A stretch of 64,000 nt of DNA from Pseudarthrobacter sp. BIM B-2242 (GCF_014764445.1 NZ_CP061722.1:186001-250000); one strand, 5' to 3'. Numbered from the stretch's first letter, positions 49,579 through 57,701 are shown. A program made the numbers and translations. Notes: generated by a model from the letters alone, not told the origin.

Positions 49579-49994
49579 GGGCGGGTCGGGTCGATGAAGA
49601 ACCGGGCCACCATGGCGATCAGTAGCGCGACGCACCCGTATCCGAGAAGGTGTCCGGTGATCATGCCGGCAGCCAGGGAGACGACCGCGAGGGATGCCAG
49701 TGCCGGGCCGGCAATGTTCTGCCGTGCCGTGATCGCTGCGATGAACGTGGAGGCCAGGTAGCGGACGGCGGCGAAAACGCCGAAGGCGGTCGCCAGGACG
49801 ATCCCGAACCAGGTGCCGACCTGGCTTTCAGTCGCCCGGGTGACCAGGGTCGTGAGGAAACCGGGATCCAGGGCGATGATCGTCCAGATGTCGCCCAGGA
49901 CCAGGACGGTGCCGAACAGTGTCAGGATCATGGCCCAGACCCGCGGGTTCTGGAAGGCCGTCTCAGAACGGGCTGTTGCCGGTGTCGCGGTCAT
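49563..49994 (-). CDS. Hypothetical membrane protein, 143 aa
   Basis: Hydrophobic segments near 20-42, 63-85, 90-110 and 112-133: four predicted helices. Start overlaps the upstream gene by 4 nt. Last gene of the 50586 operon. No family recognised. Confidence 0.72.
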   Translation of the reverse strand: MTATPATARSETAFQNPRVWAMILTLFGTVLVLGDIWTIIALDPGFLTTLVTRATESQVGTWFGIVLATAFGVFAAVRYLASTFIAAITARQNIAGPALASLAVVSLAAGMITGHLLGYGCVALLIAMVARFFIDPTRPVSSD

Positions 49995-50296
49995 TGCTGC
50001 AGGGCCTTCCGTTGTTCGGCTGGGGTCTCATTCCGGACCATACTGGCCAGGGCCGACACTGCGGCCGCGGCGTCTGCCGCGGGCAGCTCAGCGTTCAGCG
50101 CCGCGGCCGCGGCGCGCAGAACCTTGACGACGACGTAGGGTGCCAGGTGAACGGCGTGCAGAACCGCCGGCGGATGCCCGCTTCCTTCCGGGAACTGTTC
50201 GCCGCAACTGCAGCCGGGAACGCCGGCCTTGAAGCGGAACTGGTGGCCGGTGATGGCTTCAGCGGACGCGGTCAGGACATGCTGCGGCTGGGTCAT
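49991..50296 (-). CDS. Hypothetical protein, 101 aa
   Basis: ATGA overlaps on both sides. AGVPGCSCGEQFPEGSGHPP holds a Cys pair with a nearby His; the C-terminal half is an Ala-rich helix. No family recognised. Confidence 0.68.
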   Translation of the reverse strand: MTQPQHVLTASAEAITGHQFRFKAGVPGCSCGEQFPEGSGHPPAVLHAVHLAPYVVVKVLRAAAAALNAELPAADAAAAVSALASMVRNETPAEQRKALQQ

Positions 50297-50586
50297 GCAG
50301 CCGCCCGGAATCCCGGCTCATGGAGCATTACGTCGTAGCCGAGCCGGGTGAAGGCGGCGAAGGCCGCATCGGCATCTTTGGCCAGGGTGTCGACGGCACG
50401 GTCGAAGAGCTTGTGGTCAACGACCTGCCGTGGCCCCGGGCGGGGTCCGGAGAAGAACGCCAGGACGCGGGCAAGTCGGCTGCGGGCGGGCTGGGGTGTG
50501 GGTCCGCGCCAGTGCAGTTCCACGATCGAATCGGCATCGGTCAGGTAGAACCGGTGGTGGGTGGAGGGAGGCATGCCACTCATCAT
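50293..50586 (-). CDS. Hypothetical protein, 97 aa
   Basis: Start at 50586 (MMSGMPP) with CCAGGATC upstream; the frame to 50787 has no support. HHRFYLTDADSIVELHWRGP looks beta-rich, and the C-terminal DAAFAAFTRLGYDVMLHE helical. First gene of a three-gene operon with 4-nt overlaps. Confidence 0.65.
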   Translation of the reverse strand: MMSGMPPSTHHRFYLTDADSIVELHWRGPTPQPARSRLARVLAFFSGPRPGPRQVVDHKLFDRAVDTLAKDADAAFAAFTRLGYDVMLHEPGFRAAA

Positions 50587-50644
50587 GCGTTGATCCTGGG
50601 CGAACCGGCACCAACGAAACTGATGACGGGATGTGATGTTGATT

Positions 50645-51520
50645 TCATCGTGCCAGGGCGTCCTTTTCTGCCTCGAACAGGCCGGCGCAGGCTGCGTCCA
50701 GGGCTGTAATAATCTCCGGATCGGAGGTGCGTTCCCCGCCGCCTTCCACCAGCAGCTCCCGGTCGATGTCCCACAGGCCCCGCTCAATGAGGGCGCCGAT
50801 GGTGCCCAGTTCCTCTTTGATCCTTGCGGTGAGGCTGTGCCTGAAGGCGGCCAGCGTCTCGACGCCGTACGTGTTTACAAGGAGTCGGACGTAGCGGGTC
50901 CTGGCGATGTTGATGGCACGCTCTGTCCGGCCGGGGATTTTCGTCAGGACCGGGTCGTGGGCGCCACCGCGCAGGGCGCACAGCATCATGGTGCCCGGGT
51001 TGCTTTCGCCGCGCAGGGTGAAGGTCAGCATGGACTCTGCCGGGGCAGTGTAGTCGGGCATGACCCGGTCCCAGGCGGCCTGGCGTTCGCCCCATTGGTC
51101 CGGGGTGGTGCCCTGCGGTTCGTCGGCGTTGTTCCAGTAGGAGTAGGGCTCCACGTCATCCATAGACTCGAAGGCGCCGGCCATGACGGCCTGATCCGTG
51201 TAGAGACGGACGAGGACGCGGCCCGTGTCGGAGTCCTCCCCGAGGCACATCTCGAAGCGGTTCGGGTCCTTCTGCCGGTCTTCGTCCTTCAGCTTCGTCT
51301 GCTCCTCCTCCCAGCGGCTGAAGGCGGTGAAGGAGAGCATCTGCGGGACAACGTCGCCCTTGAGCCAACAGGTGTCCACAGCACCGGTGAAGAGCCGTGC
51401 CAGCAGGTCCGCGTCGAGCTCGTCACGGATCGGGTCGATCAGGGTGCGGACCCGCCGGGTGAACTCGAACGGGTTGGTGCCGGCGGCAAGACGGTAGCCG
51501 TTGTGAATCTTGGTTGACAT
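50645..51520 (-). CDS. Hypothetical protein, 291 aa, tandem paralogue
   Basis: Start overlaps the stop of the next upstream gene by 1 nt. Paralogous to 51520-52380 along its length: both open MST(K/I)I.(N/H)G(Y/F)RLA.GT, and share PY(S)YWNN / EYGYWDHTN-type segments and the C-terminal ALYE/LFEAEKDAL. Soluble alpha/beta protein. No family recognised. Confidence 0.75.
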   Translation of the reverse strand: MSTKIHNGYRLAAGTNPFEFTRRVRTLIDPIRDELDADLLARLFTGAVDTCWLKGDVVPQMLSFTAFSRWEEEQTKLKDEDRQKDPNRFEMCLGEDSDTGRVLVRLYTDQAVMAGAFESMDDVEPYSYWNNADEPQGTTPDQWGERQAAWDRVMPDYTAPAESMLTFTLRGESNPGTMMLCALRGGAHDPVLTKIPGRTERAINIARTRYVRLLVNTYGVETLAAFRHSLTARIKEELGTIGALIERGLWDIDRELLVEGGGERTSDPEIITALDAACAGLFEAEKDALAR

Positions 51521-52380
51521 CAGTGGTCCTCTGCTAGGGCGTCTTTGTCCTGCTCATAGAGGGCGGCACAGGCGGCGGCGACGGCATCCTTGTAACCAGG
51601 GTTCAGAGTGGCGCCGCCGGAGCCCTCGGTGAGCAGCTCGGCTGTGAGGGCCGGCAGGTAGGAGGCCACGGTGTCGATGACGGGACGGACGCTCACGCCC
51701 CGTGCGAACACGACGAAGCGGACGGCCTTCATGACCTCGACGCCCTGCTCCTGGAAGAGGTAGTTGCCGTATGCGTCCAGCCCGGCGCTGCGGGCACGGT
51801 CCGCCGCCTCGGGGATGTGGGGCAGGATGGCATGAACGTCGCGCAGCTCCTCACGGATCTCCAGGGTGTCCCGCAGGAACCAGCTGGCCATCGTGTCGGA
51901 GACCTTGACGCCTGGAAGGGTGCGTGTCCAGGCTTCTTTGCGCTCCTTCCAGTCAGCTTCGGTGACGCCCTCGGGGTAGGAGTTGGTGTGGTCCCAGTAG
52001 CCGTACTCCTCCACTCCGCCCAGATCCTCGAAAGCATCCATCAGGACGTGGTTTTCGGCCCGGGCAATGACCATGGTCCGGCCGGTGCCGGGGTCGGTGC
52101 CGATGCTGAGCTCGAAGCGGTTCAGGTCGCGGTCGTGGTCGTAGACGCTCATCTTGGCCTGTGCTTCGGCCCACTGGGCGTAGGCGGCGGCCGCAGCGCC
52201 GGGAAGGATGGGGTCGCCGGCGAGCCACTGGGAGTCGATGTACTTGGCGGTCTCGATGGCGACCAGTTTCAGGTCTTCCTGGTCGCGGAGCGGGTCGATG
52301 ACGTCCCGGACAGTCTGTGTAAACGAGTCAAGGTCTGTGCCTTCGGCGAGGCGGAAGCCGTGATTGATGATGGTGCTCAT
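51520..52380 (-). CDS. Hypothetical protein, 286 aa, tandem paralogue
   Basis: Paralogue of the gene just downstream, from a duplication. MSTIINHGFRLAEGTDLDSF start, with CTGGAGAACCTC before the ATG and a class 1 promoter with a 38-nt leader. In the leader, the position normally occupied by ATG is ATA, opening an 11-codon frame that ends on the start codon. Function unknown. Confidence 0.75.
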   Translation of the reverse strand: MSTIINHGFRLAEGTDLDSFTQTVRDVIDPLRDQEDLKLVAIETAKYIDSQWLAGDPILPGAAAAAYAQWAEAQAKMSVYDHDRDLNRFELSIGTDPGTGRTMVIARAENHVLMDAFEDLGGVEEYGYWDHTNSYPEGVTEADWKERKEAWTRTLPGVKVSDTMASWFLRDTLEIREELRDVHAILPHIPEAADRARSAGLDAYGNYLFQEQGVEVMKAVRFVVFARGVSVRPVIDTVASYLPALTAELLTEGSGGATLNPGYKDAVAAACAALYEQDKDALAEDH

Positions 52381-52419
52381 GAGGTTCTCCAGGTAAGAGT
52401 GTCGGGGTCTATGGGCCTC

Positions 52420-52449
52420 ATGTGTACGGAGGGGGCGACAAGCATCCCC
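52420..52449 (-). promoter_or_regulatory. Class 1 promoter for the 52380 pair, with leader
   Basis: GGGGAT (52449-52444), 15 bp, CGTACACAT ending at 52420. The codon at the usual start position is ATA. Confidence 0.6.
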
Positions 52450-52461
52450 GCCGGAGCGGGA

Positions 52462-52872
52462 TCAGCCGCGCAGGCGGGCGGTGATTTCCTCGGCCTTCTG
52501 CAGGGCCTTCCATTCCGCGGCCACCCGCTGCTTCACCTTCTGCTCGATCTCGTGCTCGAGCGCGATGAGCCTGCGGGTGCGGTTCGCCTTCGTCTCGCGG
52601 ACCGGCACAGTGCGGGTGGGGTGGCGGTCGTTGGACGCGACCTCCCACTCACCGTCGCGGTAGCCGCCGCTCCATTCGAGCCAGCCCTCTTTCTCGCCCT
52701 GTTCCGACAGGGCTGTCCACTGGGCCTGCAAGGCGGTGACCCTGGCCAGTTCCTCGGGCGTGTACGTGTCCGGCTCGTCGCGGTACTGCCATTCCTGGGC
52801 TTCAGCCCACTTCAGCTCCACCCGGACGTCGGCACGGACTGCCTTGGTGAGCTGTTCCTTAGTGATAGTCAT
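52462..52872 (-). CDS. Hypothetical protein, 136 aa
   Basis: Charged, helical, soluble. TAVRADVRVELKWAEAQEWQ-type N-terminus, then LQAQWTALSEQGEKEGWLEW, and a basic coiled C-terminus (LIALEHEIEQKVKQRVAAEW). 19 nt after the previous gene in the 53212 operon. No family recognised. Confidence 0.7.
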   Translation of the reverse strand: MTITKEQLTKAVRADVRVELKWAEAQEWQYRDEPDTYTPEELARVTALQAQWTALSEQGEKEGWLEWSGGYRDGEWEVASNDRHPTRTVPVRETKANRTRRLIALEHEIEQKVKQRVAAEWKALQKAEEITARLRG

Positions 52873-52891
52873 GATGCCCTTCGCTGCCGGC

Positions 52892-53212
52892 CTATGCGGC
52901 GTTCAGGTGGGCGATGGGGTGCTGCTGGAGCTCGGTCAGGTGGGTGCGGACGAGCGCGTCGATAGCCTGGAAGCGGGCCGTCCCGTGCTGGTTCACGCCG
53001 TCACCGATACGGCTCGGCGTCCATTGCCGGACGGTCTTGATCAGGGCGCTGCCCCGGACGTAGCCGATGCGTTCACCGTCCAGGTAGACGTCGGCGGTGA
53101 CGGAGCCGTCCTCGTTCTTGGTCTCGGGTCCGGTTTCGGCGGTGCGGGTACGGAACCAGGCGGGCTTGTTCAGGCGGCCCGGGCTGACGGGCTTCAGGAT
53201 CTGTTCAGGCAT
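52892..53212 (-). CDS. Hypothetical protein, 106 aa (leaderless)
   Basis: First gene of a two-gene operon, 7 nt after a class 1 motif. Central beta part (DGSVTADVYLDGERIGYVRG) and a helical end (ALVRTHLTELQQHPIAH). No family recognised. Confidence 0.7.
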   Translation of the reverse strand: MPEQILKPVSPGRLNKPAWFRTRTAETGPETKNEDGSVTADVYLDGERIGYVRGSALIKTVRQWTPSRIGDGVNQHGTARFQAIDALVRTHLTELQQHPIAHLNAA

Positions 53213-53219
53213 GCGCCTT

Positions 53220-53249
53220 ATGTGTACGGCGCCGCCGGCGTCACTCCCC
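53220..53249 (-). promoter_or_regulatory. Class 1 leaderless promoter for 53212
   Basis: GGGGAG (53249-53244), 15 bp, CGTACACAT ending at 53220, 7 nt to the ATG. Confidence 0.65.
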
Positions 53250-53267
53250 GGTCAAGAAGTGCGGCAG

Positions 53268-53630
53268 TCAGGCCTGTGTGCGCCGGAACAGGTAGATGCC
53301 GATGGTTTGCCCTGCTCCCCAATTCCAGCCGTATCCCGAACCTGCCGAACTCCTGCTGGCCTTCTCCAGGAAGGTGTACCCGACGTGCTCCAGGTGCCAG
53401 CCGATGGACTCGATGTGGCCAAGAAGGCTGGCCACGCCCTCGAATTCATTCATCCTGTTATCAATTCTGGCGAGACTCGGGATGAAAGCTACCAGCTCGT
53501 TCACGGCGATCTGGGTCTGGAAGAACTGGTCCCCGTTCTCGAACGCCGCCCTCGCTAGAGCAATAGGGTCGTATGTCGGCGCCAGTGGCTGTGAGTCCGA
53601 CGGCTTCTTTTCAGACTTCCCCCAAGCCAT
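53268..53630 (-). CDS. Hypothetical protein, 120 aa
   Basis: Last gene of the 54689 operon. ARAAFENGDQFFQTQIAVNE and RIDNRMNEFEGVASLLGHIE are helical; the end SGYGWNWGAGQTIGIYLFRR is beta-rich. No family recognised. Confidence 0.7.
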   Translation of the reverse strand: MAWGKSEKKPSDSQPLAPTYDPIALARAAFENGDQFFQTQIAVNELVAFIPSLARIDNRMNEFEGVASLLGHIESIGWHLEHVGYTFLEKASRSSAGSGYGWNWGAGQTIGIYLFRRTQA

Positions 53631-53661
53631 GTCATGCCCCTTCTGCGGTCGCTGCGGCAGG

Positions 53662-54189
53662 TCAGCCGTGACCCGATTCTGCCACGCCGGAGCGCCAGGG
53701 CAGTTCGTCCAGGGACGTTTCCGGTGGCATGAAGACGGCGGAGTAGAAATCGATGCGGTTCTTGTCCGGGCGGGTGTAGATCAGCAGGTTCCCGGTGGAT
53801 GGGTGCCCGGCGACCAGGGACTCGATCTCTGCGTGGGCCTCGGCTAGGGTGGCGTGCGTGACCCATTCGGTATCGCGGTCGCCCAGCTGGGCCCGGGTCA
53901 GAAAGTCGGGGGACCCGGGGCCGCGGGGCGGCCTGACGGGTTTGGGAGCCGCGGTGTCGATCAGGACCCAGACTTCCCGGTCCTCGTCGAGGATGATCGT
54001 CTCGTAGGCGCCGGTGAGCAGCTCCCAGACGGCGGCGGTCGGGATGGCTTCGTCGCAGCCGGGTTCCACCCAGCTGTTGCGGCCTGACTTTTCGTAAATG
54101 TAGTCCAGGTCGTAGGCGGCTGAGACGAGAGAGTCTGTGGCGACTGCTTCGAGCTCGGCTTCGGAACGGACGATACGGGATGGCTGCAT
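53662..54189 (-). CDS. Hypothetical protein, 175 aa, paralogue of 54198
   Basis: Opens MQPSRIVRSEAELEAVATDS, parallel to MEPFRTITTIDELAALRIDS of the gene above, and both have a central VW.L...WD/ID segment. Contains REVWVLIDTAAPKPVRPPRG. Soluble. 8 nt after the upstream stop. No family recognised. Confidence 0.7.
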   Translation of the reverse strand: MQPSRIVRSEAELEAVATDSLVSAAYDLDYIYEKSGRNSWVEPGCDEAIPTAAVWELLTGAYETIILDEDREVWVLIDTAAPKPVRPPRGPGSPDFLTRAQLGDRDTEWVTHATLAEAHAEIESLVAGHPSTGNLLIYTRPDKNRIDFYSAVFMPPETSLDELPWRSGVAESGHG

Positions 54190-54197
54190 GGGTTTCC

Positions 54198-54689
54198 TTA
54201 CCAGGGCAGGTTGGTCTTGGCGGTCCCTTGCGGGATGGTGAACAGGTCCTCGAACGTGCCGGTGGCAGGGTTAAGCTGCTGCAGGACCATGTCTTCACGG
54301 GCGGTGCCGTTGTACATCTGGTGCGTGATCGCAGCCTTGGCGTAGCCAAGGGACGTGTGCGCCTTCCGGGCCGGGCGGCGGGACGGGATGACCGTCGTCC
54401 ACGAACTGGGCTTCACGGGCGCCGGAGCCTCCGCGGCGGAATCCCAGAGGACCCAGGCGGAGGGCTGCCCTTCGGGGCAGTGCATGGTCAGAACCGCCCA
54501 GACCTCGTTGATGTCTGCTTCGCGGGTGGACTCGAAGGTGGTGAAGAGGTCGCCCTTGCCGTCCCTGGTGGTGAACGCGGCCCAGGCCTTGCGGTAGGCG
54601 GACGAGGGCAGCCGCGGCGGGCAGACGATCGAGTCAATGCGCAGGGCAGCCAGCTCGTCGATGGTGGTGATGGTGCGGAACGGTTCCAT
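54198..54689 (-). CDS. Hypothetical protein, 163 aa (leaderless)
   Basis: First gene of the operon, 7 nt after a class 1 motif. NEVWAVLTMHCPEGQPSAWV and LWDSAAEAPAPVKPSSWTTV align loosely with the downstream gene, so the pair likely arose by duplication. Function unknown. Confidence 0.7.
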   Translation of the reverse strand: MEPFRTITTIDELAALRIDSIVCPPRLPSSAYRKAWAAFTTRDGKGDLFTTFESTREADINEVWAVLTMHCPEGQPSAWVLWDSAAEAPAPVKPSSWTTVIPSRRPARKAHTSLGYAKAAITHQMYNGTAREDMVLQQLNPATGTFEDLFTIPQGTAKTNLPW

Positions 54690-54696
54690 GGCCCCT

Positions 54697-54726
54697 ATGT
54701 GTGGGGCACGGGCCGGAAAGCTCCCC
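54697..54726 (-). promoter_or_regulatory. Class 1 leaderless promoter for 54689
   Basis: GGGGAG (54726-54721), 15 bp, CCACACAT core (variant) ending at 54697, 7 nt to the ATG. Confidence 0.6.
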
Positions 54727-54729
54727 GAC

Positions 54730-54735
54730 TAAGCT
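54730..54735 (+). promoter_or_regulatory. Canonical -10 (TAAGCT), leaderless
   Basis: TAAGCT, 6 nt, then the ATG at 54742. Lies back to back with the class 1 promoter at 54697. Confidence 0.45.
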
Positions 54736-54741
54736 CAGACC

Positions 54742-54876
54742 ATGAGTGAAGAAACCCGCCAGTGGAGCAGCAACGGCTACTTCGTCTGTTCCCACAGTGG
54801 CTGCAGCAAGAAGATCGACGATCGCATCACCGACCACGACTGCTGCGACAAGCCCAAGCACTGGGGAGAGCACTAA
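54742..54876 (+). CDS. Small Cys/His-rich protein, 44 aa
   Basis: MSEETRQWSSNGYFVCSHSG followed by C, KKIDDR and HDCC: four Cys with two nearby His, a likely zinc-binding module. Ends KPKHWGEH. Supported by the -10 spacing and by composition; it is convergent with 54896. Nothing else is known. Confidence 0.55.
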   Translation: MSEETRQWSSNGYFVCSHSGCSKKIDDRITDHDCCDKPKHWGEH

Positions 54877-54895
54877 GCGCCCACCCAGACCGACG

Positions 54896-55204
54896 CTACG
54901 AGGCCGGGCCCTGGGCGCGGTATTCATCGGCGGCCGCGGCGACCCTTGCGGCGCGTTCGGCCACCGGGACGTCCGGCCGGCCCGACATCTCAACCGCCCT
55001 CCAGACACCACGAAGCCGCGCGAGGCGTTGTTCAGTCAGGGCCTCGAACCGTCGTGCCTCCTCGAGGAATTCCGCTGTCTCGGCGGCCGCGTCGCCGTGG
55101 CCGGCAAAGGCCAGGGTCATCGACATGCGCTCCAGGGCTTCCAAACGGGGGAAGACCTCGGCGGGGCTGCTGACGCCGGCGACCAGGTCGTAGGCGCGGG
55201 GCAT
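54896..55204 (-). CDS. Hypothetical protein, 102 aa
   Basis: Start overlaps the previous stop by 1 nt. Helical; AAAETAEFLEEARRFEALTE and RLARLRGVWRAVEMSG match AAAAETEAILSELAAMEAYV and RVERLRDVWKAAEWVVSG of the upstream gene, so the two are paralogues. Resembles small phage-type proteins. Confidence 0.68.
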   Translation of the reverse strand: MPRAYDLVAGVSSPAEVFPRLEALERMSMTLAFAGHGDAAAETAEFLEEARRFEALTEQRLARLRGVWRAVEMSGRPDVPVAERAARVAAAADEYRAQGPAS

Positions 55205-55545
55205 TACTTCACGATCCTTCCGGTGGCGGTGTCAATGCGCAGGGTGTCCATGAACGGTGGTGCGGCATCAAGGGTGCGGACATCCTCGGCGAGGTCGTCT
55301 TCGCTCCAGTCTCCGGATACGACCCATTCGGCTGCCTTCCAGACGTCCCGGAGTCGTTCGACTCGGGCCAGAACGTACGCCTCCATGGCTGCCAGCTCGC
55401 TCAGGATCGCCTCGGTTTCGGCAGCTGCCGCCTCGTGTCCCCGGTCGCGGAGGACTGCTGCCGTGCCGGTGATCCCGTCTTTGTTCTCCAGTAGCTCTTT
55501 GAGGCTGGCGACCTCACACAGGTAGTCGAACGATCCGCCGCTCAT
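55204..55545 (-). CDS. Hypothetical protein, 113 aa (phage-like)
   Basis: Opens MSGGSFDYLCEVASLKELLE, an N-terminus often seen in small phage proteins (MSGGS(F/Y)(D/N)YL). Helical throughout, paralogous to 54896. Overlaps the upstream gene by 4 nt. Confidence 0.7.
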   Translation of the reverse strand: MSGGSFDYLCEVASLKELLENKDGITGTAAVLRDRGHEAAAAETEAILSELAAMEAYVLARVERLRDVWKAAEWVVSGDWSEDDLAEDVRTLDAAPPFMDTLRIDTATGRIVK

Positions 55546-55745
55546 TCCTTCGGCCCGGCAGGTTCCGTGAGTGGCCGGAACACGAGCCCAAGGCGTGACC
55601 GGGCAGTGTTGGCGACCGTGATGTTCTGGTCATCGATGAGCTGCCAGAGCGTCTGCGAATCGGTGTCCTCGGCCTGGGCCAGCGAGAGGCGGGCGATGGT
55701 GTCACCACTGACGGTGGCGGCGGCTGCAGGGTAGGTCGTCTCCAT
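55542..55745 (-). CDS. Hypothetical small protein, 67 aa (leaderless)
   Basis: Start METTYPAAAATVSG at 55745, 7 nt after a class 1 motif; the longer frame from 55823 crosses it. The end (QTLWQLIDDQNITVANTARS, then RLGL) closely matches a segment of the LRV-like protein at 57248 (ATLWLMIEDRDDLTADAARE, RLGL), so they share a module. Confidence 0.68.
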   Translation of the reverse strand: METTYPAAAATVSGDTIARLSLAQAEDTDSQTLWQLIDDQNITVANTARSRLGLVFRPLTEPAGPKE

Positions 55746-55752
55746 GGGCCTC

Positions 55753-55782
55753 ATGTGTGTGGCACAAGACGAATCGCTCTCC
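55753..55782 (-). promoter_or_regulatory. Class 1 leaderless promoter for 55745
   Basis: GGAGAG (55782-55777), 15 bp, CACACACAT ending at 55753, 7 nt to the ATG. Confidence 0.6.
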
Positions 55783-55795
55783 GGCAGCTGCGTCA

Positions 55796-55825
55796 GCGCC
55801 ACATCAGGGAAGCAGCCGCACACAC
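55796..55825 (+). promoter_or_regulatory. Class 1-like leaderless promoter for 55832
   Basis: CCGCACACAC at 55816-55825 (final T replaced by C), 6 nt to the ATG. Confidence 0.45.
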
Positions 55826-55831
55826 CAAGGC

Positions 55832-57190
55832 ATGACTGAAAATCCTACGCAGCCGTTCATCGCCAGCAACAGTGCGGGGCGAGTGGCTGACGCCAAACCC
55901 GCCGGCTCCCAACTTAAGCGCCGGAAGCTCCTCGGGTTTGGAGCCTTTGCTACGCTCGTCGCCGGGTTCTCCGCCGCAGCCAGCCTTGGATCCGCCGCTC
56001 CAGCTGCAGCGACAACGGGCCTGACACCGGACGCCCGGGACTACGGCGCGGTGGGGGACGGCTCCTCCGATGACACCGAGCCGCTGAAGAAATGGCTGGC
56101 AGCAGGAGGATCAGAACTCACAGACGGGGTTTTCCGGATCACCTCCGGCCTCACACTGCTTGGCGACAACAGGACTTTTTGCACACGCAACGCCAGGATT
56201 GTGGCTGACCAAGCGGACATCACGGCCCTCACAGTGCAGGGCGCCAACACCAAAATCAGTGCCCACATCGATGGGAACAACAAGGCCAACATCGGCCTCA
56301 AAATCTCCGGGCCTGGCGCCACTGTGGAGTCCAGCACCATTGAGAATTTCTACTCGAAGACCACAGCAGCCCGCGGGGTTGAGGTAACAACGGGTGGCGG
56401 GTGCACGGTCAGGGACAACCTGATCCGCAACGTAGGCTCTCTGGGTGACACCACGCTTGGCAACGGCAATGGCTCCGCGCGCGCGATACTCCTGAGCAAC
56501 TCGGGTGCTGCAAGCCAGAAGTCGGTGATCGCCGGCAACACCATCGACAACGTCTTCGGCGAAGAAGGCGATGCGATTCAGATCCTGTTCTACGATGCGG
56601 CGGCATCCATCAACGCTTCGGCCGACGTCACCATCTCAGGAAACGACATTTCGAACGTCTCCCGCCGCTTCATCAAGGTGCAGGCCAGCAACGTCCGGAT
56701 CGTCGGCAACACGCTGGGCCATGCAGGCGTCACGCCCGCCAACCCGTCGAACTCGATCGACGTCATCCGTGGTGATGACGTGACCATCTCCGACAACAGG
56801 ATCGCTCCGAACCCCCTCGGCGTAGTGATCAACGTCGTAGGCTCCGCCGGGTTCCTGTGCAGGAGGGTGGTGATCAGGGACAACGTGATTCGTCAGGATG
56901 ATGAAAAGAAGTACACCTCCATGTTCCTGAACTACCTGTCCCAGGCTGTGGTCAGGGACAACACGATCTTTGGCGGCGGAACTGCAATTGCCATCGGCAA
57001 CAGCACGGTTGTTTCGGTCCAGGGCAACATCCACCATGGCGGAGACAGCGCGGCGACGTCGTTCTCGGCAAATTCAACCAACACGGGCGTGGTGATGCTG
57101 TCCAACGTCAACATGAACAGCGCCCGTAAGGCCTGCACCGCCAACACAAGTGTCGGCGCGCTGACCGAGATGAACGTCAGCAGGACCTGA
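55832..57190 (+). CDS. Tat-exported right-handed beta-helix protein (pectate lyase/tail-spike-like)
   Basis: 452 aa. Twin-arginine signal KRRKLLGFGAFATLVAGFSA ending near AAPAAA. Mature start TPDARDYGAVGDGSSDDTEP is the hallmark of the pectate-lyase-3/phage tail-spike superfamily. Around 15 irregular beta-helix rungs follow, each with a V/I-x-(G/D)-N-x-I pattern (VRDNLIRNV, VISGN-type, VRIVGNTLGHAG). It likely binds or cleaves polysaccharide outside the cell. No catalytic residues identified. Confidence 0.85.
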   Translation: MTENPTQPFIASNSAGRVADAKPAGSQLKRRKLLGFGAFATLVAGFSAAASLGSAAPAAATTGLTPDARDYGAVGDGSSDDTEPLKKWLAAGGSELTDGVFRITSGLTLLGDNRTFCTRNARIVADQADITALTVQGANTKISAHIDGNNKANIGLKISGPGATVESSTIENFYSKTTAARGVEVTTGGGCTVRDNLIRNVGSLGDTTLGNGNGSARAILLSNSGAASQKSVIAGNTIDNVFGEEGDAIQILFYDAAASINASADVTISGNDISNVSRRFIKVQASNVRIVGNTLGHAGVTPANPSNSIDVIRGDDVTISDNRIAPNPLGVVINVVGSAGFLCRRVVIRDNVIRQDDEKKYTSMFLNYLSQAVVRDNTIFGGGTAIAIGNSTVVSVQGNIHHGGDSAATSFSANSTNTGVVMLSNVNMNSARKACTANTSVGALTEMNVSRT

Positions 57191-57247
57191 CCCTGCGCGC
57201 TGGCCGGCGCAAGGAATACCTGCGGGCACCAGGAACCCCGTCTGGTC

Positions 57248-57634
57248 TTAGCGGATGATCCGTCCGGTTTTCGGGTCGACCACCGGGATGTGCACGGCGC
57301 GGGCGATGGCGTTCAGGCGCGGCTTCGGTGCCAGGCCCAGCCGTTCCCTGGCAGCATCGGCGGTCAGGTCGTCCCTGTCCTCGATCATCAGCCAGAGCGT
57401 TGCCTTATCCAGCATGGGGTTCTTGGCGGCATTCCGGCGGGCCATACAGTCGTTCATGTCCGCTGCCAGCTCCTGCAGGGTGGCCAGAGGCGTATTGATG
57501 TTGGCCGCCACGTACTCCCGGCACCAGCCGGCATCCGAGTCGATGTCGCCGCGGTCCCCTTCCAGGTGGGCGAGTTCGGTCAGCCGTTCAGGGGCGGTGT
57601 TGGGGGCCCGTGCTTCATCTCTCAATGCGCTCAT
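57248..57634 (-). CDS. LRV-like (leucine-rich variant) repeat protein, 128 aa (leaderless)
   Basis: Repeats of the type N(T/P)..L.ELA...: APNTAPERLTELAHLEGDRG, INTPLATLQELAADMNDCMA, KNPMLDKATLWLMIEDRDDL, each followed by an A-rich turn. The pattern fits LRV-type helical repeats. Start 8 nt after a class 1 motif. Shares its last repeat with the 67-aa protein at 55542. Confidence 0.75.
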   Translation of the reverse strand: MSALRDEARAPNTAPERLTELAHLEGDRGDIDSDAGWCREYVAANINTPLATLQELAADMNDCMARRNAAKNPMLDKATLWLMIEDRDDLTADAARERLGLAPKPRLNAIARAVHIPVVDPKTGRIIR

Positions 57635-57642
57635 GGGACCCC

Positions 57643-57672
57643 ATGTGTGCGGCGGGGCCGGATCAGCTCACC
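57643..57672 (-). promoter_or_regulatory. Class 1 leaderless promoter for 57634
   Basis: GGTGAG (57672-57667), 15 bp, CGCACACAT ending at 57643, 8 nt to the ATG. Confidence 0.62.
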
Positions 57673-57701
57673 CCGCCGCAGCTGTCGGCAGACAGTACCT
57701 G

